64,000 nt of DNA, taken from Macrocystis pyrifera. Its lineage: Eukaryota > Sar > Phaeophyceae > Laminariales > Laminariaceae. Where the stretch lies: positions 15,710,080-15,774,079 of the forward strand of contig JASSKH010000007.1 in NCBI GenBank assembly GCA_031763025.1, in the 5' to 3' direction. The translations under genes were made by a program, and so were the position numbers. The stretch's first letter is position 1, and the number at the start of each line of letters is the position of its first letter. A model generated the notes under the pieces. That model saw only the letters and a list, made by a program, of their open reading frames with translations, had not been told where the DNA came from and made no database searches. Shown one piece after another: positions 57,963 through 64,000 of this stretch.

Positions 57963-58945
57963 CTGCTGCATGCCGCGGCCGGTCATCCGTTAGTGAGATG
58001 TGGCGCTGCTGCTGCATTCGCTGAATACTCTCAAATCCCAGTTAAGCGCGATTTTCGCAGTTTATGTACGGTATGGGATGGGTGGCATGTGCTGCGATCA
58101 GCGACGGCCGTAACCCAACGGACTTTGGTACAGCAGGACTCACGTGAAAACATTAAAGTTGTATACAAACAATGCGTGCGGCGCATGCGCTCGTCGACTG
58201 ACACCCGCTTGGAGCTTTAATTATTATCCTCACGTCCAAATCGGAGAAATTCCAACTCGCCCCCCCGATTACCGTTACAGACTACGCCCAAACGTGGAGT
58301 ACTGTGTCACAGGATGAAGCCAGTGTCGACTCGGGAAATTGCTCCCCTCCTCCTTCACTACGGACCGATGCCAGACGAAAACACAACGTTCGCGCGGATG
58401 CCCTCCCTTCACTTCGGGCGTATGGAATATGGAAATACGAAGTAGGTGCGGACTGTGACATACTGGTAGAAGCCAGCATTAGTGGTACAGCAACATATAC
58501 CACAACCCTTCAGCATAAAAATCGGGCATGGTAGCATCTCGGCCAATCAGAGGGGTCAAAAAAGGGAGGTACTAGTGAAACAAACCTCCACGTGTTCGTT
58601 TCGTGTGCTATTTCCCAGCAAAGCCTAGCAACACATAATATTTCGTCGTGTTTATACATCAGAGGCACTCAGGGTTTTTAATTCATCACAAATTGTAGTA
58701 CTCCTTCCTCGCTCATCCGTATTCATGACACGAGGACGACCCGAACCGAACCGACACAATTGCTACTGTAGTAGCAGCGTCTCTAAAAGCTGCAAATCAC
58801 GAAATCTGCGAACCCCGACGCATAGAACGAAAGGCACCAACTTGAAGTCCCCCGAAAATGGCGTTGACGTTAGCAGTAAGTTTCCTCGGACAGATAACCC
58901 TAACCCCCACAGAGAGCTCGATTTACAACGCAATAGTCCCAGACA
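57963..58945. other. Convergent gap between ThiE/TenI and pseudouridine synthase genes
   Basis: The two genes end towards each other, so this should contain both 3' untranslated regions. No clear polyadenylation signal or other gene was recognised. Confidence 0.4.
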
Positions 58946-61900
58946 CTACATCGAGCTGTATTTTAGACCAAGTTTCTCGATCCGAGAGCAGCGATAGCCG
59001 TCTGTCATATGCGCTTCGTTGGGTGGGACCGCGCGTGCCTGAGCCAGTGATTCCTCCTCCCCAGGACAGTATTTCGGCCCTGCGGATTCTCCGTCCGGAC
59101 CCGGGGGGGTTTCATGCAAATCTCTCCGGGCAAAATCGATCAGGGTTCGGACAATGCTTTCCAAACCCTCGACGTCACCCATTCCCACTCCTACGTGTGT
59201 CCTTGAATTTTCCGTGCAAACACGTGCACTGTTGTTGTCACCCACTACCGCCACCCCTGCGCCCGTCTCCTCCACTTCGCCCGCCCCGCTAATTTTCCCG
59301 GACTGACAACCAGCGAGCTCGGACGCTTCCCGTAGTCGCCTTGCGGTCTGCGTGAGGCGAGAAGTGAGGGTCTCTTGAACCTCCGCAACCGTTGGGCAGA
59401 GGGGGTCTATCGGGAGGCAGCGCTTATACAGTGCCTCGACTTCTCTGCGGCTTAGCTCCCGGCTGAAGCCCTCCTTCAGGTCGCCGAGCACGATGGGACC
59501 CACTGAGACACGATGAAGCCGGGTCAACTCGAATCTGTGCCGACAGTACAGCGAGAGAGAAGCCAATGCGAAAGGGTTAATATATGACAGAAGTCAAACG
59601 CTGTGCTACGTACAGAGATGTTGAGGAATGCTTCGCGATATAAGCATGAAACAACAAGCAATATGCATCGCGACGCTTCGATCAAAAGTGACTACGTATT
59701 AAAACCAGGTACTTATACATTCACTATGCTGCTGTTCTGGGTTGGGTGCGGAGAACAACAGTATGAACCACTGCTGTGTCAGTTATCTAAACACTTGAAC
59801 CCGGTTCTGAATTCCAAGGTGGCGGCAGCTTGCGGTGGCCCGTACAAGGACCGCCGTTGACACTGCGTAGAAAACAATACATTTTGACGTACTGGCATGA
59901 CAGCGTTCCCACAACTCACTCGCTCCGACGGCACAGTCTTCTGATCTGGCGGTTCTTGCCCTCACGCAAAACCTGACAGAAAAATAACATAAATATGCAC
60001 CCACAATACGGAGGGACGGGAAGGATGCGACTCAGCACGCGCAGCGACCACTCCGGTGCCTGCAATGGTCATGCGACTAAACGGCTGAGTAGCCTATCGA
60101 TATTGTTGACGTAAGGTGAAAGCCATGACCGTCCACGTGAACGAGTTCCACTGACTTTCACTGTAAGTCGATCCAGCAAACAAATCCCGCGAACATGACA
60201 CACGGCTTAGTTGCCCCCGCCCCCACCACCGCGAGCTGCTGCGGTACCAACAGACCCTCATCACTCTGCAGACAGGCATGGCATTCGAAACATTCTCTTT
60301 CTCCTTAGTTCGAGTGTTCGGCTGGCACGGTTTCGGCTGGCACGCTTCAGCCTTTGTTCAAGTGACGTTTGCTCGGAATTTGGTCACGTGTATCATATGA
60401 CACAACTAAATACCAGCGGAGTGTACGGCCGCTGCGATGCACATAAAATAAGGACGCGTGCCGCCCAAAAAAAGGTCGGGTGGGGTAGCACCTCCAGACA
60501 CTCGCAGCGCCCGCCATCATCATCGCCACCTTTGTCCAAACAGGAATATCGCCAGTCAGAACTACGGTATCACGCCCAAACCAACCTCGCAGAAGAAAAC
60601 ATCAGCAATTCAAACAACCAACGCGAAGGGAGATCAGCGTAGCGAACCACAGCACTGTATAGCCGCTTCCTTTCACTATTTAATTGTGGGATACAGCGGG
60701 ACATGATACACTGTAGCTCCAGGGCGGGGTTAGCAGCCACCGGACCGTGGTGGGAGTTGTAGGCCAGGCAATGGCGCAACCAGTTCGGACAACTCACCAC
60801 CTCGATCCATGTTATGGTCGCCGTTGTGCCCGGCTTAAATCTCCACGGAACAGACTGCCCTGACACGTAGGTTTTCGTCAGTAGCACGCGGGCCTCTGCA
60901 GGCTTCGTCCAACTCCCTGCTCAACGAGAGGGACAAAAACGGGAAAGACATACCATGAAACATACGAGGCAGAAGACCGGACCTAACATTACAATAATTC
61001 GAGTATTGCGTACTGTGTACTGTAGGACAGGGAAGTAGGCAACCTCGCCGCACGTTTTTCAACAATCATACCGAAAGAAAAATATGAATCAACGTACACC
61101 GAAACAAACAAGGTGAACCACGTCGATTGCACCTGCCAATCATATGGCTACCCGCCTTGACCCCTGCAGTGCCTAGCAGACGATCAACTCATTGAACGAA
61201 TCGAACTAATCGGCGCGTTTCGATGCAAGACACCAACGCAAAAACAATAGCACAGGACTTCGCTCAGTCTTGGAGAGTAAATCAAGCAGCTACCAGTACA
61301 GCACCGTCGAAACTATTGCAGAGTGTGGTACGGTGATGTCAACGCGGACATCAATAAATGTGTAACTGGTATCACGGTGGATCTTCGCACAGCCGCCTGC
61401 CCGTAAAAGTTGAACGTTCGCGATCAACAATCTGAAATCGAAGCCGGCAAGACCATGTTGGTATGACCTGTTCCCCGGGAAGGCTCGATCTATCTATATG
61501 GTTGCTGCATTGACATATCGTTTTGATATATGGATAGAAAGTAAACGCGACGGTCCCACGGTTGACGCGCCAGAGGAATGTTGAAGCTAGTTCCTCATTA
61601 TATACAATTCATAATTCATACCAGGCACGAGGTAGTACACTAAATCTTCGACTATGTCTTGTATTCGTCGTGCGACAGACTTCGCACCACACAGGCATGG
61701 CTCCCGGGCATGCACTCGTTGAGATTCGAACCCACGAAGTTGATCTTGATAGGTACGCGGACCACATACCATTGATACCAAGCCACCGAGTTGTCGGAAA
61801 CCTTAGTCAAAATGTTCTAGCATACAACACCGGTATGCACTTCGGTAGGAGAAATGCGCGAACGAACCAAACGTGAAACTCACAAACTCACCTCCTGGAC

Positions 61901-63114
61901 CATCCAATTTTCGGCTGAAGTGTAACGGTTCTCTCAGTTGATGAACCTGCGTCGGTCCCGTATGAGGATCGCATAAATCACACAAGGAGAGAGCGCCGCG
62001 CATGGGAGTGACATAACATGTCGGGTGGGTGTGCTGATGTCTTCGAAACTTTACTGCCACACTACAGGCGTGACTCCATCGTTCTCTGGGTCAGGTTTAA
62101 ATCCCATGAAAATGTCGGCAGGTGCCATCAACAAGCTTGCAGTGCTGATCGTGCAGCCTCGTAGCCCGACACCACGCCGACCACGAACTACCTTCCGCAC
62201 GTGAAATACTGTAGCCCTTAAAACAGAAAGGCCGCGATCCTGTATTTGAGATTATGCGACAGGCAGAGCGGGATCGTTTCCACCTGCACGGTCGTCAGAC
62301 CGATGTATCGTACGCTCGTCAGCGTTGCTCTTCCGCAGACGCATAAAAATCACCCAATGCGTGCTGGATGAAGGCTTATAGTACACTGACAACGAAATGT
62401 GGGCGATCTTCAAACTCCGATGTGGGTCTTGCGTTAAAGCAGATCGCCCGTTTTTTTTTAGCCTTTTCCCCTGTACCAAACGCAAGTATGGTACAGGGTA
62501 CTACACGGAGGACTCCCTTACTGCCTCATGCTCAAGTGAAATGCTTTACGGTATACTGCTGTGGACAACCATCTGTCATGGGCAACGAGCTACCGGCCCT
62601 TTGGGGAAGCACTTTCGGGCGATGTTGGTGCAGCTTACAGCCTGGGTCACCAAGGCCAACCGGAAGTAGCCAATCGAGACACGCGGACGGGTACTCTCAA
62701 CAAAAAATGTTGTATACTTCCGCAAGATTCTTAACCTACAGAGGTTGCAAGCACAGCCGCCATTCTTACCGTATTTTGGCACAATATATATGCGTATATG
62801 CATCTACATCTCCGGCAAAACTACCTGTTGGTCATGCCACATTCTACTCTACGTGCAACACACGAGAAAAACGCTCCAGAAGCAAGGGCTCTCAACGACG
62901 AAGACAAGCAGTTCGCACCAGTGTTACTATCAGGTAAGGGTGTCATGTACACCTCCGCTCGACATGAACTACCGTAAATAACTGCACTGCTGTACGTAGC
63001 ACTTTTAGATTCTCACTCACCCCTTTCTCGTCAGGCGTAACTGTCCCTGCGATGAGAGCATGGTAAACCTTTTCCATGGACGGGACTGTCCCCACCTTGG
63101 CCTTCCCTTTGAAA
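58946..63114 (-). CDS. RsuA/RluB-family pseudouridine synthase, N-terminal exons not found
   Basis: The family isomerises a specific uridine in ribosomal RNA to pseudouridine. The minus-strand exons are 63021-63114, 61892-61946, 60798-60916, 59920-59972 and 58946-59534. All phases match. The joined protein reads MEKVYHALIAGTVTPDEKG, then HQLREPLHF, then TKPAEARVLLTKTYV and TATITWIEV, then LREGKNRQIRRLCRRSE and FELTRLHRVSVGPIVLGDL, ending with SRELSRREVEALYK. REGKNRQIRRL and LHRVSVGPIVLGDLK are signature parts of the RsuA/RluB fold. After them comes a tail of about 150 residues with no domain, ending at a stop at 58946. The S4 domain and the catalytic Asp motif (GRLD-type) belong upstream. They were not found in 63115-64000 and may lie beyond the window. 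A bacterial-type enzyme suggests an organelle ribosome as target. Confidence 0.75.
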
Positions 63115-63528
63115 CTTGACAGGTGTAAAGACGGCAAAGATGCAAAGGGCAGCAGCGACAAGAATTGCGGCAGTAACAGCGTTCATCTTCCTCAACATAT
63201 ATGTATATGCGCACAACAACACATCAATCCAACAGCGCCCGTTCGATTTTTGCCCGCATCCCTCCTGCCTCCTACGCTACGGGGAACAAAAGAAGTTTCT
63301 ACGGACCGCTAGCCCCGCCGCATGCTACACGTAGCTCGCACCAGCTACGTGCTACCTGATATATCGTATGTGCTTCGTACAATACGGCGTTCCTGCCGTA
63401 CGCGTATGATATTTAAACAATTATAAACAAGTATAAACACATGCTCACAGACTCCAAGTGCAGCCAAACACGTATGTAGCATGATTCATGGAGCTTCACG
63501 CTCAGCAGTTTGAACGTCGATTTTGTGC

Positions 63529-63637
63529 TATTACGGGGGACCATAACAAATAGGACCAAATCTTGCTAGTAAAAATAGGGAAATATATAGGTTTTTGTGT
63601 GTAACGTTGGTCCTATTTACTATGGTCCCCCGTAATA
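63529..63637. mobile_element. 109-bp MITE, copy 2
   Basis: It begins tattacgggggaccata and ends tatggtcccccgtaata. Its length is identical to the copy at 39425-39533, with scattered substitutions. The inverted ends match for about 28 bp. Confidence 0.85.
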
Positions 63638-63849
63638 CGTTTTGAGCCGAAAACGATGTAACTTGAGATGAGGTCCACCTGCCGGTGTGCTGTTTGCTGG
63701 ACGTGACTCACCTTGATCAGCCCTTCCGCCCTACCAGGGGCGGCCTCGGCCGACTCGCACTGCGTCCCGGGGGCGAGGGGTAATATCGTGTTTTTCACCA
63801 CGAAAAAAAAAAAAATCCGATTTCGAATGTCTACCCGTACATGTAAAAA

Positions 63850-63875
63850 GAGTCTAGGGTTAGGGTTAGGGTCAG
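63850..63875 (+). repeat. Interstitial telomere-like repeat (TTAGGG type)
   Basis: ctagggttagggttagggtc contains about three TTAGGG units in tandem. Confidence 0.6.
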
Positions 63876-64000
63876 CGCACAGTATTGGGACGTTCACCTT
63901 GCCCTAGTCCGTTTCGAATCCAGCAGAGCTCGTGTTTTTTTATGTCTTGCCTTTCTTTTTTGGCACCATGTATTTACTATGCTGCTGCTGTTTGCTGTTG

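Larger units (their letters stand above)
63115..64000. other. Right edge, probable intron of the pseudouridine synthase gene
   Basis: It contains the second 109-bp MITE, a telomere-like tract and a possible minus-strand exon fragment ending AEGLIK before gtgagt at about 63711. Its phase does not fit the next exon I see. A short hydrophobic minus-strand frame (MNAVTAAILVAAALCIFAVF) at about 63130-63190 is more likely the pyrimidine tract before the 63114 exon. Confidence 0.35.

Noticed and set aside
61700-61785. tRNA-like B box on the minus strand (gggttcgaatct)
   Set aside because: The flanking bases do not form a T stem or an acceptor stem, and no A box fits at the right distance.
63613-63897. 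Minus-strand exon ending AEGLIK as the S4 domain of the pseudouridine synthase
   Set aside because: Its donor phase (0) does not match the phase needed by the exon starting at 63114, and the similarity is too short.

Overview
This is nuclear DNA of an intron-rich eukaryote. Short coding exons joined by GT..AG introns of about 0.4 to 13 kb lie in repeat-rich DNA. The gene content (gamma-tubulin complex protein, sterol-glucosyltransferase-like enzyme, FkbM methyltransferase, plastid-style thiamine enzyme, bacterial-type pseudouridine synthase), GTGAGT-like donors and TTAGGG-type interstitial repeats suggest an alga. A stramenopile, possibly a brown alga, is my best guess. That assignment is inference.

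Six genes were rebuilt from exons whose phases and motifs fit across every internal junction I give. (1) A GCP4-like gamma-tubulin complex component on the minus strand (18730 down to 673, C-terminus off the left edge) has a 13.2-kb first intron. (2) A GT-B glycosyltransferase on the plus strand (19020-25597, C-terminus unresolved) is divergent from GCP4 across about 290 bp. (3) An FkbM-family methyltransferase is on the plus strand (27701-33035). (4) A C2-domain protein is on the minus strand (50858-46872, both ends open). (5) A ThiE/TenI-family protein is on the plus strand (54758-57962), divergent from a Ser-rich minus-strand reading frame. (6) An RsuA/RluB-type pseudouridine synthase is on the minus strand (63114-58946, N-terminus unresolved).

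The rest is mostly repeats. 5.1-18.3 kb is GCP4 intron 1. It holds a cluster of diverged direct and inverted repeats (6.7-8.3 kb), a degenerate satellite (14.15-14.92 kb) and a near-complete 2.8-kb palindromic foldback element (about 14.99-17.79 kb). Intron 1 of the glycosyltransferase holds a broken second copy. 36.27-40.62 kb is a composite inverted-repeat element enclosing a 137-bp MITE, a 109-bp MITE and about 2 kb of unusual TAAC/GTTA-rich satellite. 40.9-42.1 kb is T-rich tandem repeats. 42.1-46.8 kb and 33.0-36.2 kb have no gene I can name.

The genes do not form a pathway. Their order looks like ordinary eukaryotic neighbours. The most unusual content is the repeat architecture, not a gene cluster.
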